In this document: positions 1 through 10,757 of the stretch, piece after piece
How the letters are laid out: each line of letters opens with the position of its first letter
How positions within the stretch are numbered: the stretch's first letter is position 1
DNA from: Gnetum montanum
Lineage: Eukaryota; Streptophyta; Gnetopsida; Gnetales; Gnetaceae
DNA length: 64,000 nt
Assembly: GCA_015680685.1 (NCBI GenBank)
Contig: MNCI01004656.1
Coordinates: 2,206,904 to 2,270,903, forward strand
Direction: 5' to 3'
The notes under the pieces: model-generated
Databases searched by the model: none
What the model was told of the DNA's origin: nothing
The model's input: the letters and a program-made list of their open reading frames with translations, nothing else
Position numbers and translations under genes: made by a program

Positions 1-266
1 CCGTGCGTGATGGAGCGTAAACTTGTCCTTAGACAAATTTACCTGTCTTCGGAGCTTATTACGCTCACCACGCTGCCGTGCGTGATGGAGCGTAAACTTG
101 TCCTTAGACAAATTTACCTGTCTTCGGAGCTTATTACGCTCACCACGCTGCCGTGCGTGATGGAGCGTAAACTTGTCCTTAGACAAATTTGCCTGTCTTC
201 GGAGCTTATTACGCTCACCACGCTGCCGTGCGTGATGGAGCGTAAACTTGTCCTTAGACAAATTTG
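1..266. repeat. 75-bp tandem array, three full units and a partial fourth
   Basis: Units start at 1, 76, 151 and 226. Units 1 and 2 look identical; unit 3 differs by one base (191); the fourth breaks off at about 266. The unit is a multiple of three, so it stays open in a frame on each strand, which explains the repetitive 25-residue peptide seen there. Each unit contains an 8-bp inverted repeat (GAGCGTAA ... TTACGCTC) with smaller inverted words inside it. The array continues past the left edge. It sits just downstream, in minus-strand terms, of the gag C-terminus of Athila-A, so it probably lies in the gag-protease linker or is a satellite seeded there. Confidence 0.9.
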
Positions 267-319
267 AGGCGTGCTCCTGCTCAAGCTACGAATCTTCGCC
301 TGAGGCCGACCCGTAATTT

Positions 320-2535
320 TCACGGTGTTTCAGTTATGGGAACTACTTGAGGAAGAGGTGCGGGTGGAGTTAGAGGATGGATAGAATGTGAGACATCTCC
401 CGGAGGAGAAGGAGTCCTTTTGAAGTACTCCCGAGCTTGGTAGTGACGTTGTGGGGTAGTGTGACCCATAGAGTCACCTGGAGAAACCGGCTGCTGCACA
501 TAATAACCATAAGGGTCAGGCTGCTGGTAAGGGTATTTTTGTGATGGTAGTGGCATCCCCCATGACTGTGGGTATTGCCACTGCTGATGTTTTCCGATGG
601 GCTGCGAAGGCGTTCCACTTGGATAATATGTCAAGGGTTGGTGGAACTGCATACACCCTAGACTCCTGCAGATGTGAGATAATTGGACAACATCCCTTAG
701 GATGGTCATAGTAGCAAAGCTCACATCCACCATCATTGTCTGAATCCGAATTTTCAGCCTCATCGGAGTTAAAGATATTTCCCTTACCCTTGTTATGTGC
801 AGGGTTAGAGTTTCTCCGCTTAGTTTTTCCTTTGTCACTACTTTGCTCATCCTTAGACTCTTCTACGATTTTCAAGACTGTTTCTATTCTTGAGTCTAAA
901 GAATCCCACATTTGATCTACCTTAGTCGATACCTTGGTTGTTAACTTTTGGATCGGCATGGTCTTCCTGTTCACCAACTCTTCGAGTGGTGACTCATCCT
1001 CCTCATCACAAAATTTCACTCCCTTCTTGCGAAAGGGAGGGATCACGGTTGTATTCCTCTACACTTTCCCTTTTATGTAGCTCACCCTCTTCTTGCGCTA
1101 CTTGTTCCAACAAAACTTCAACTTCATGGGCTCTTAGTTGGGAAAGTCTCCCTTGGGCGTAAGTCCCAAGAGTCCTTCTTGTTTCATTTCGTAGCCCATC
1201 CACGAGGTGGCGAAGTTGATCCTGTTTAGCGTACCCATGGCCCGGGCAACGATGTAGTAATGTGTAGTAATGGGCCATGGCAGCATCCAAGGATTCATAA
1301 GTTCCTTGTTTCCAGCCTTGTATCTGCTTACGCAAATTGGACACTCTGGAGTACGTCTGATATTTGTTGTTTAATAATTCGAGCATCGTACTCCACCTCC
1401 TGATGGTTTCCAGTTCTAAGGACCTGTACCAGCTTTCTGCTTCTTTAGTGAGTGTCCTTGGGAACAACTTGAGTTTCTGCCACTCATTATCAATGTTCTA
1501 CAAGGCACAGGCATCGTGGAATGCCTGTAAATGATGTTGAGGATCAGCGTTGTATCCCCCTTCAAAACGTGGGATATTATTTATATCCAAACGCTTGATC
1601 CTACTGTCTTTTAAATGCCTTGTGGGAATCCTAACTGCCTCTCTAATATCAAGCATACTTCGGGTTGCGAATAGGGGTTCGTCATGATCATCTCTTTCAT
1701 GACGTCTGTGATGTCTACGTGGTGGTTCCCTATTCTCCCTACGTCCTTGCCCTTGTCCTAACTCCTCTCGACCTTCCTGTCGAGGCATTTCATCTCTTTT
1801 ACCATTACTCTCTGCGTTATGCTCATGGTGGCTGCACCCATATGTGGAAGGAGAGGCTGAATGATGAGATGAAGGAGAAGAAGAAGGGGATCCATCACCA
1901 TGGTGATGTTTCTTACCTTCTCTTCGGCTGCTTCGGCCCCGATCGTTGTAACGATCCAAATGTCTGTCATTAGTGTGAGTAGCTGTTCCTGCCGTGAACA
2001 GCTGGTGCTCACGGGGATCAGAGCCTAGAATATGTATCGTTGATCTAAGGCCCTGATGCCTAACCTCTTCACTAGAGTGAGGAGGAGGAACATCATTTCC
2101 TAAGAAACCCATTGTGAGGGGTTCCTCGTCTCCTATTTCACTAACGACATGGGGAACCTTGCCCTTCAATAGTGAGTGTTGGCTCTCCTGCCTTGCATCC
2201 CGAATACGTTGGGCATTTATGGGACGATAATCCCACATGTCATAATCATCCAAAACATATTCAGCAAGTAGCTCATGCATGCCAACCTGTACCAAAGCAT
2301 GGGAAAGCATGTTGGGAGCGGATCGATCTGGGGGTAACAAGATGTTACCTTGCATGTCTCTCCACCACAGTTGCTCATCTTGATGGAAAACAAAGGTAAA
2401 ATCTGGCACATACTCATCGAGATGAGTATATGTGACTTTAGATTGTTGAGGACATGGTTGATCTTGGTTATGCATATGATGCTGACCTTCTCCTGTATTG
2501 TCCTTAGGTGAGTTGATTTCGTGAGAAGAAGCCAT
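320..2535 (-). pseudogene. gag: Athila-A gag, Ty3/gypsy retrotransposon, nearly open
   Basis: Structural polyprotein of an Athila-like Ty3/gypsy element. The ATG at 2535 opens 345 codons. An in-frame TAG at 1498-1500, probably a decayed CAG, splits it from the next block (1467-1006), which carries the Retrotrans_gag core (FPRTLTKEAESWYRSL). A frameshift near 1020-1045 leads to an acidic and then Lys-rich segment. A zinc-knuckle-like motif lies at 690-725 (CELC, then H, then C: spacing C-x2-C-x3-H-x3-C). A second frameshift near 650-700 leads to a Pro/Gln/Tyr-rich C-terminus ending near 320. With these three lesions bridged about 738 codons would be open, making this the best-preserved gag of the window. 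The N-terminal word LDEY(V/I)P(D/N)FTF is shared with Athila-B and Athila-E. Pol is outside the window. Confidence 0.9.
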
Positions 2536-2659
2536 TTCTATCGGTGTGCTAACTACCGTTATTTATATTCTTAATTAACTGATTAACCCTAAGGTTCGTT
2601 TAGGCTCACAACGATGTGAGTGATATCCCTTATGTTAAATTGGCGAAAAACACACTTAG

Positions 2660-2677
2660 TCCCCGGCAACGGCACCT
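2660..2677 (-). other. Primer-binding site of Athila-A, tRNA-Asp type
   Basis: On the minus strand this reads GGTGCCGTTGCCGGGGA after one mismatched base. Athila/Tat elements typically carry TGGCGCCGTTGCCGGGGA, complementary to the 3' end of tRNA-Asp(GTC) (recalled family knowledge). It lies one base from the LTR end and 125 bases upstream of the gag ATG, which fixes the element's orientation. Confidence 0.88.
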
Positions 2678-2678
2678 A

Positions 2679-3757
2679 TGATGAGTGGTGAGGTACCCCT
2701 ACACTCAACCATACAAATACGAGCATGCACACGCAATCCGGTTGAACCCTGCAGACTAAATGCCTTAACGCCACAAGAAACACTTGGGGTTAATCAATCG
2801 TTGTCTTCCTAGGCTTGCTTGTATGTGTCACGGTATATGGTTAAGCAAGTCTGAGGTATATGATTTTTTTGGTATTTTGACGGTTTATCTCCTAAGCTAT
2901 CAGGGAAAGGGTTGAGAAACTAAACTAACTCTAACTAATGTCCTAAGTCTAAATTAACTAGCGTCAGCATCCGTTCCCACTTACCGGACATACCCTGAAC
3001 TATGCAACTGTGGCTTACCAAATGCTAATCGTTACTGGGATCACCACACGTAACGCAAGTGCTCGAAGCGGTCGTACTGAGGCACCTATTTAGCCTAAGT
3101 GTGATAAGCAGCCGATTCCTTAGCTAGCCATACACACTTGTGGGTGCTCGTAACTAAGTCGTACTTATCACACGTTCTAGCCTAGCAATGAGCAGCTGAT
3201 TCCTTGACTAGCCGTACACATTGGACTGCCACTGGGATTACCAGGCACAGAATCCTGTAATATTCTACTGGGTTACCAAGCAATCCAATGCTCGTAATCA
3301 ATTCGTGCTCATGCGTTGCGACAAGCAGCCGATTCCTTGATTAGCCGTACATGTCCTTAGACGCTCGTAATCAAGTTGTACTTGTGCGCACTAGGAAAGT
3401 AGTAAATAAACAACAATAAATAAAACCACATGCTGCAAGGTTTATCCAATCAAGTTCATCTTTATTACCATACACAACTTGGGTTCAGGTTACAAGCTGG
3501 TCGAATAAAGAGCCGTTCACTCTAGGACTCCTACTGCGGGCACATGGGAAAAATTCTAACTCTGGAGTGATCAATCTGCCAGAGCTTTGCTACTTCTAGC
3601 CAGGATTGGGAAATGAGGGGAGTGCCGCCTCTTATTTATAGATATGGTGGCGGACCGTGATATCGTGTACGCGATATCTCAAGGAAAGATGCGATATCGT
3701 GTACGCGATATCGCATGGGCTGCGATATCGCGGCACAGTGCATGTCGCATCTCATCA
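2679..3757 (-). mobile_element. 5' LTR of Athila-A, 1079 bp
   Basis: Bounded by a 7-bp terminal inverted repeat, TGATGAG at 2679 and CTCATCA at 3751-3757, next to the primer-binding site. Minus-strand features are a TATA-like TATAAATA near 3634-3642, a cluster of GATATC palindromes just upstream of it (3659-3729), and three diverged copies of a roughly 70-bp block carrying GATTCCTT and TAGCC (about 3107-3180, 3189-3245 and 3330-3390). These internal copies help explain why it is longer than the 848-bp Athila-B LTR. It shares ordered words with the LTRs at 26579, 40021 and 52858. The partner LTR is not in the window. Confidence 0.85.
3656..3735 (-). promoter_or_regulatory. Cluster of five GATATC palindromes upstream of the LTR TATA box
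   Basis: GATATC occurs at 3659, 3673, 3693, 3707 and 3724, mostly inside longer CGATATCG-type palindromes separated by GTGTACGC. The cluster lies 20-100 bp upstream of the putative minus-strand TATA box near 3640, where an LTR enhancer is expected. The Athila-E LTR has a looser version before its own TATA box (52860-52945). A regulatory role is inferred from position and symmetry only. Confidence 0.5.
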
Positions 3758-5985
3758 ACATCGCATATTAGTAGTACTTAGAATGAAAAAGTAGATAAAA
3801 ATGTAGAAATGACAAAATTAGAAAAAATTAAAATAAAGAGAGAATCATAGAAATAATGTTTAGTTCTATAGAAAGTCTCCTTCTAGCACTAGAAGGATGT
3901 TCTGGCAGGAATCATCATAATCAACTGAATCCTAGACAACCTAAAACAAAATTGAGTAGGTAATTCATGGCCACCTAATAGTCTAGAAAAATTAAACATT
4001 TAGATAATATCCCTTAAATCAAAGTGGTAATTAGGGATCAAAGAGAAAACCTAATAATCCAAGCCAAAAATTTAGAAAATTCAAAAGTAAAAGTGAATGC
4101 ATGAAATACCTAGATAGAAAAATACATAGACATCATAAGTAGATCTATAAAACAAGATCTAGCATGTGTTTTTCAAGCAAAGAGAATAAAAAATAATTCA
4201 TTTTAATGTTAATTAAACAAAGGGAAAATGTAGAAAAATAGAAGATAAATCAGTACAAGATTTGGATGATGCCAAACGCAAAGACTCTAAAAGATAAAGG
4301 ATAAATTTGATTACAAAGAAATATAGCCTATAGAAAAGATGCTTCAAGAGAATGTACTAGGGATGAGGGGTGATTGAAGAGGAGTTGTATTATCCCACTA
4401 TTTCTCCAATGTGTACACTTACTGCATATTCAGTAAAAACAATAACAAGTCCAATAGTTGATAAAGTAAATGAAAGGATCAAATTACCATATTGACTTAA
4501 TTCTATGTTAGAAGGTTAACATGAAGGAGATACTATGTGTCAGCAAAGGAAAGGAAGAAAAGAAGCATAGTTATTCTATAGAGAGGTAGTATCTTTGGAA
4601 AAGATATTCCAAATCACCAATCACAAAAATGTTAACTACACTGAGTGAAAGAAATGGTTACAAATTGCAAGAAAATCTCTCACAGTAAGTAGAATGCTAA
4701 TCAAAGGTGTCAAAAAAGCCTAATATAGCTAAGTAAAAGCCAACTATGTTATGTTTATGGGTATCCTCCTATTTATAAGATGAAAATGGTTCATAAATTA
4801 TGTAGAAATGATGTAATGGAATCCACATAATCTTCCAAAATATTTTAGAAGGTTATGGATAGGGGAAATAACATGGAAAAGCAAAATTTGGCATTGGACA
4901 TCAAAAGTAGGATACAAAATGTCAAAAAGCTACTATAGACATGATGTGAAACATCAAAAGTTAATCTAATGATGGATGTCAAAATCTAGAATCTAAATTG
5001 ACACTGAAGATAACATTTGACATCAAAAATAAAAGGCGAGCTGAAACAACATTGTAGATTATACACAAAATTAACTCTGGCAAGTTGAAAATACCAATTC
5101 AAAAACCACATTGCAGATAGTGTAGAATGTTGAATTTGGACTATTGAAGATGAATTTAAGTGCTAAAAAGCTATAGAATATATCCACATCTGTAACTTAT
5201 GTAGAAAAACCCAAAGTTGGTACAATAAAAATCTCTAATTCAATCAATCATAAATCCAAACGGATCAAACTATTAAGTGGACAATCAACAAATCCAAATG
5301 AATCAAATATTAAATACCCTTTAAATATTATCTATTGAAGTAGTAGATTCAAAATTTAATAATAATAAAATACATTCAATAGATCAACAAACTAATGGTT
5401 TGATTCCTAATAATTATTATCACCTTTATAATGCAAGCTAACTATCACATAAAACATGGCCACAAGTTTTGGTTCTATATTATGATAATTCCTAAAACCA
5501 AAAAAATGATAAGACCCCAATTATGGTCTCTATCATTCTTCATGAAACGAACAATGAAGAAGTTACCTCATCTAAATAAGTCATGGTGAATGATCCCAAT
5601 TCACACAATACTCATTATGGTAGACTTAGTGATATTATGAATACCACTCAATAAAAGATAGAAATAATACATATACTCCTCTAAATAAGAGAAATCCTAC
5701 TCTAGCCAAATTAGACAATCAGAAAAGATCATCCTAAATAAATATTTAACAACACTCAAAGGCACCTTCTATACTTAGAATAATTAGAAAAAAATTTCAA
5801 GGAATATATCTTAAATATTTAGACCAAAATCAAGTAAGAGATATTTTAAGATAACTACATGAAGAAGAACATATAGCACATTATCAAGGAAAAAGTAACA
5901 ATCAACCTTTTCCATGATGATTTTAGAATCCCAAGCTCCATAAGAAAATGGAAGAACAAGAACACAAGCATCGTGTGATCAAGCA
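3758..5985. other. AT-rich tract with no recognisable gene
   Basis: No coding frame of note on either strand. It is probably the decayed downstream part of Tat-X (minus strand, beyond its RNase H) or sequence inserted between Tat-X and Athila-A. Loose recurrences of a GACATCAAAA word occur at about 4890-5035. I could not find an integrase or a matching Tat-X LTR here. Confidence 0.5.
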
Positions 5986-6335
5986 TTAGAAATGTGGTTT
6001 CCGTCTCTACAAACATGTTCTAACATGATAAGCTCAAATTTCGTGAATAGTTCTAGCACATATGTCTTGTATTCTCTTATTAAAGGATCCTTATCTTTGT
6101 AAATGTTGTTAATTTAATTCATAATAAGTTGTGAATTACTAAAAATATTTAACTTTGAAAGATCAAAGTTAATAACATACTTTAGTCCATGGATTAAAGC
6201 TTCAAATTTAGCCATGTTGTTTGTCATGGGTTTTGAAAAATGAATGGCTTTAAGATTTGGAGCTTTCCCAGGTGGAATTAACATAATCCTAGCACCACGT
6301 CCTCATTTTGATGAGGCTTAATCAATCCTAAGAAT
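5986..6335 (-). pseudogene. Archaeal-type RNase H of Tat-X
   Basis: Minus-strand translation shows the pattern typical of the extra RNase H of Tat-lineage elements: GARIMLIPPG, then MTNNMAKFEALIHGLK, then FSNSQLIMN, with stops in between (for example in the leading D-x-ASS segment). In intact relatives the corresponding words are TNNMAEYEAL and GDSQL, the latter holding a catalytic Asp that here is Asn. Several stop codons make it non-functional. It follows the protease-linker region directly on the minus strand; no RT or gypsy RNase H lies between them. Confidence 0.7.
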
Positions 6336-7640
6336 TCATGTGTTTAAGTTATTGAAATCCAAAAAGCAAGTCCTTTGATTAATATAAGCATTATCATCAT
6401 CATAAATTGGATTATTGTTGAAGGATTGGATAGTAAGGATTTCACCAATATCCTTGTTCTTACCAATTGGTGGGGGATCACCCAATAGGAAAGTCTTTCT
6501 ATGAGGCTGGTGGAAAGGTTATGTGTTAATATGAAGTTTATAAATTTCCCTATAAGTTTGGTAATAAGATGTGGCATGAGTATAAATATAAGGGTTTATG
6601 TCAAGTAAGGAGTCATTCATTGCATCTGAATTTTCATCTAGCTTGTATTCACCAAAGTTAAGATCGATGATTCCCATAAAGTCTTCACTTTGATCTATTG
6701 ATGTAACATGAGATTTGTCTTGACATAAGATGACATGACAATGAAAAGGTTTCCTTGAAATTATAACATGTTTAGATCATCCTTTGATTGGAAGAAGGAG
6801 TTCTAGGAAATCAAACCTAAAGAAACCTCCAAATTGGGCACTAAAGGTATAGGAAACCAACATGTCATAAGTAGGTTTCACACTGACTACTAAGATGTTC
6901 ATGTGACATGCAAAATTAGCCTATTTCTATAGGTGAATTTAGATATCTTAAGTTATTCTACTACATGGATGTTTGATCTATCAAGTTGGATAACACTTCT
7001 AGTTTGGGGAATCATTTGTGCTCCTAAAGTTTTACATACCTGAAGAGGCATTACATTTACAATAGCTCTTGCATCCATTAGACAATTATGAACATTCTTT
7101 TCTAATATAACTAAAGTAGTTAGGAAAGGAGGTTGACCCCTTCTTGGCCTATTGGTGAAGGATGGATGTGTTAAGGATTTCATTACCATCAACAAAATGA
7201 AGTTGTTTTTCATTTGTAGGGGTCTTACCTTTGTCTCTAAATTCATTGATCAATCCATATGTAGCTACTTTTTCTTCCTTAAATTGTAAAAGTTCATACA
7301 TGGATATGTTGGCCTTAACCCTTTCAAATATTCTATAAGATCATAAGTTTTCTTTTCACTCATAATCTCAAGTTGGTTTTGGTTGTAATGATTATGGATT
7401 TATAAGATGTTTCAAGTTATATTTGTTGTTGATATGTATTATTCTGATTTCATTTGCTAGGAGGTATGTATTTGTTTCCTTTTAGAATACTAGAGTTGTT
7501 CATGATGTTACTCATCTTCCTAAATTGTTCATGTCAGTGGTAGATTCATTGATCATGACTTGCTTAAAGGATGTTATAGGTTCATTTTTAGTTTCACTAG
7601 GGATTTCTAGAACCATTATTGGGGCTTCTTCCTTTTGGTA
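6336..7640 (-). pseudogene. Tat-X protease and linker region
   Basis: The protease core is at about 6953-7246: a hydrophobic stretch, then CLMDARAIVNVMPLQVCKTL, resembling the Tat-type active-site context (D-S/G-G-A-x-x-N-x-MP). The Gly after the catalytic Asp is replaced, so activity is unlikely. An LRPTYPCMNF-type block upstream (about 7255-7330) resembles the conserved segment preceding Tat proteases. From 6950 down to 6340 a degenerate linker stays partly open. Several frameshifts and stops are present. Confidence 0.72.
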
Positions 7641-8945
7641 GTTTTGTAATTCTTATGTGATATTCCCATATAAGGCTTGGAATTAAGGGTAAGACTTCTC
7701 AAACTATTTTCTGGTGTTATGTAACCTACAATATTCACTAAGAGCTACTTCTCCTAGGTTTCCATTTGCCTCATTATGTTGATTTTTTGTATTAACATTA
7801 TTGCATTTTAGTTCAATAACTTTATTACAAAGATTTTGTAGGATGGGTAAGACTTGATTCATTGGGGGTTGACCCTTAACTTTAGGTAAGTTAAAGTTTT
7901 GTGTAGTCTCAGGGTTAGGGATAGATGGTATTGAGGAAGAATTGATAATAGATTGAATTAAGGCCTTCAATTTATCATCATTTAAGCTAAGGGTTTGAGG
8001 AAATAAAAAAGAAGAATCATTTTGACTTTGAATATTTGGTAGAGAATTAGGGGTTGGAGGATTGGTTTGAAAAATATTTGGCACTATTTGGTATTTGGAA
8101 ACCTAAGCCAAGAGTTTTGAATTTGCATTGTAATGAGTTTGCAAGAGTGATTTGTTTAGGTTTGACTACTTTAGACATGGATCCTTGCAAGTTGGTGATA
8201 TTAGGATCAGATTTGATTGCATATGTGAAGAAGGGATGTATGGTTGAAAGAAAAAAGTTTAAGCTTCCTTCTAGTTGTTGTTGCATCTCACTAGGAACAT
8301 ATGATAATTAATGGATGAATCTTAAATTGTAGTTTCTAATTGATTCTTCACTAAGTCTTTGGAGGCTAGTAAAGTTACTAAAAGCTATAGCAGGGCTAGT
8401 GAGCTTGTCAAATTGGAAGAGAAAACATGATTTAAAGTAATTCCAGGTCAAGATGGATGAGTTGGGAAGGGTTAGGAACCATTGAGTTGTCATACCTTGG
8501 AAGGTAGTGATAAAAGAACTACAGGCCACATCATGTTGAACTATGTTGTCGATGCCTACTAGTGTCTAAAAATTTTGAAGATGTTAATGAGAATCATTGA
8601 AAGAGGGATCAAAAGAAAGGGAAGTGTGTTGAAGAGGTTTTGCAATTGTGTTGAAGTTTTGAAAGTTGAATGGATTATTGACCAAAGGTTGGGTAGTAAG
8701 GTTTTTCATGTTTGTAAAATGTGAGGACTTAGATCTAGGTTTTGTAGGAATATGACTTGGAAAACTATTGGCTAGGAAGATTTGGCTTATTATTTTCCTA
8801 GTTGAAGGCCTAAGAGTTTCACTAGGTCCAACAATAAACTAAAAAGACAAAAAAAGATAATCTTTTTAATTTTTTTGGATTTTTTGATTAAAGTGGAAAA
8901 GCGAGGAAATTAAAACAAGAATAAGATCATAGAGAAATGAAAGTT
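7640..8945 (-). pseudogene. gag: Tat-X gag
   Basis: Minus-strand fragments together cover a Ty3/gypsy gag. An N-terminal DPSFNDSHQHLQNF segment (about 8560-8610) is followed by the Retrotrans_gag core at 8308-8529 (FQGMTTQWFLTLPNSSILTW ... SEESIRNYNLRF). A Pro/Ser/Asn-rich region and an ELK-containing helix follow (7704-8084), then EYCRLH near 7710, the start of a C-x2-H finger whose second half is interrupted by stops. This C-x2-H layout is usual for Tat gag proteins. The sequence is shifted between frames at least twice. Confidence 0.78.
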
Positions 8946-9475
8946 GGTTGAGGGAAACCATAATGGTAACCCTTCTTCTAGTGCCAGAAAGGGTGTTGAT
9001 GAAAAAATTTGATCCGTGAAGGCATACTAACATAGAACACCCCTAAAGTTCTCAATTTAACAAGGCTATTGCCTAGGTAACCTTGCTTATGGCCATAGCT
9101 AGCCCAGGAATAGTGTTCAAGAAGAAGAGGAAATGTGATTGATAATTTAATTAAAATCACTAAATTTGAAAATATTTAATTATTTTTAAACAAAAATATT
9201 GAAGATAAAATAATTTATAAATATCATAACATTTAAAAGAAATTAATATGAAGTAGAGAAAAAGAGAGAACTTAGTAGATTCATTAATGGCTACAAGTAG
9301 CCATGGTTGTAGTACATAATAGTTGTAACAAGTGGTATCAATAACTTGTAGACAACAATACCATCTAATAATGACTAATAGAAACAACAACAAGAAACAT
9401 CCAACTATAAAATCACTAGGCATGTATCAATATTAATACTAACATGAAAAGGGATATGGGATCAGGAGATGGTGG
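8860..9475 (-). mobile_element. Tat-X 5' leader and LTR (R-U5 part), minus-strand arm
   Basis: Upstream of Tat-X gag on the minus strand. The LTR end reads ATCAACA at about 8995-9001, and a primer-site-like motif TGGCACTAGAAGAAGGG lies at 8971-8987 (I cannot name the tRNA with certainty). A minus-strand TATAAAAG at about 9600-9607 suggests the U3 lies further right. The whole arm is repeated in inverted orientation at 9683-10345. Confidence 0.6.
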
Positions 9476-9682
9476 GATGGAATAGGAGAAGGAAAGGAAG
9501 AAGGAAAGAAGGAAAAACATATGGAAAGTAAAAGAGATAAGCCAAGAGACTTTGCTTTCTCCTATTTTCCTTATAATCCTCTTCATCTATGTGTGTAGGC
9601 TTTTATAGCCCTTATGTTCATCTCCTTTTTCTTATTTTTATCTTAGGAAGTGTAGCATGGGTGTCGTGTGTGCATGAGAACA
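9476..9682. other. Spacer between inverted LTR arms
   Basis: Purine-rich GGAAGAAGGAAAG-type tract (9480-9520) followed by a pyrimidine-rich part. It contains the minus-strand TATA motif near 9600, so it is probably remaining Tat-X U3 sequence. No gene is seen. Confidence 0.45.
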
Positions 9683-10345
9683 CCATCTCCCAATCCCATA
9701 TCCCTTTTTCCTTTTCATATTAGTGTTGCTATTACTACATGCAACTCACTACCTAGTGATTTGCTGCTTGGATCCTTCTTGCTATTGATACTATTACTCA
9801 TTATTCAATGGTGTTGTTGTTTACAAGTTTTTGATACCACTTGTTGTAGCTACTATGTACTACAACCATGGATACTTGTAGTCATTAATGAATTTGCTAA
9901 GTTCTCTATTTTTTCTACTTCATGTTATTTTCTTGTAAATATTATGATCTTTATAAATTATTTCATCTTTTATATTTCTATTTGAAAATAATTTAATATT
10001 TTCAAATTTAGTGATTTTATTTAAGTTATTAGTCACATTCCTCTTCCACTGAGACTATTCTTGGGGAATTCATGCCCATAAGCAAGGTTCCCTAGGCAAT
10101 AGCCTTGTCAAATAGAGAACTATAGGGGCATTATGTGTTAGTGTGCCTTCACAGCCCAAACTTTTGAATCAACACCCTCTCTAGTAGTAGAAGGAGGGAA
10201 ACCATTACTATTTCCCTCAACCAACTTTCATTCCTTTGTTATCTTATCCTTAGTTTTGATTTTTTTTCTTTTCTTTCTACTTTAATCAAAAAATGCAAAA
10301 AAAATAAAAAAAAAAGAAAAATATCTTTTCTTGTATATTTATTTT
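9683..10345 (+). mobile_element. Second Tat-X-type LTR arm, plus strand, inverted relative to 8860-9475
   Basis: Same order of words as the minus-strand arm: GGGATATGGG complement, TAGTGATTT, GTTTACAAGT, TACAACCATGG, GCAAGGTTCCC, AATCAACA (LTR end near 10168-10174), then a primer-site-like TAGTAGTAGAAGGAGGG at 10182-10198. No gag follows; homology stops near 10345. The hydrophobic ORFs on both arms (9160-9423 minus, 9668-9985 plus) are the same LTR sequence read twice and are not proteins. Confidence 0.6.
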
Positions 10346-10655
10346 ATGTAGTGACTAAAAATATTAGCCACTAGAACACCAAGGATTCTCAACTATAAAT
10401 AGTCTCAACCTCAAATCCCTAAACCTTCGAAGAAAAATGGGATTCAAGGTGCCCTAGATGATTTTGTAGATTACCCAAGGATTTATGGGGATGCAAAACA
10501 AGGTTGTGAGAAATGTAAAAATTACAAATATGAAAACTCAAACTAATACAAATTTCACACTAAATGGAACTATAAAATTAATTGAATAAATAAATAATAA
10601 GTTCAGAGTTGTTTGCAAAAGTGCCTATAGGAGAGCAAAAAGGGTTTCACTTGGG
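10346..10655. other. Short AT-rich junction
   Basis: No gene recognised. It separates the inverted Tat-X arm from the start of the Tat-Z block. Homology with the second Tat-Z copy begins abruptly at about 10656. Confidence 0.4.
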
Positions 10656-10757
10656 TGGGGATTCTAAGTCTATTGAAGCTAATAGAATCCACTTCATGAT
10701 TTGAATGCTTAGCCACTCTCAATGTTATCAATTCTCCTCTGCTACTACTCAAAATTT
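10656..10757 (-). pseudogene. gag: Tat-Z copy 1 gag, N-terminal stub
   Basis: Minus-strand translation matches the N-terminus of the longer gag in copy 2 (SRGELITLRVAKHSNHEV, then a VDSISFNR-type segment). Homology ends at 10656, so only about 34 codons remain. No ATG is visible at the start in either copy; the real start may lie further upstream or be lost. Confidence 0.6.

Noticed and set aside
1-266. CRISPR-like array
   Set aside because: Repeats are contiguous 75-bp units without spacers, in a plant retroelement context.
7-323. Repetitive small proteins on both strands at the left edge
   Set aside because: They are translations of the 75-bp tandem unit, open only because the unit is a multiple of three.
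938-1162. Plus-strand ORF within 938-1162
   Set aside because: Antisense shadow of Athila-A gag.
9160-9985. Two similar hydrophobic membrane proteins on opposite strands
   Set aside because: They are the same LTR sequence in inverted copies; no start context or conservation supports a protein.
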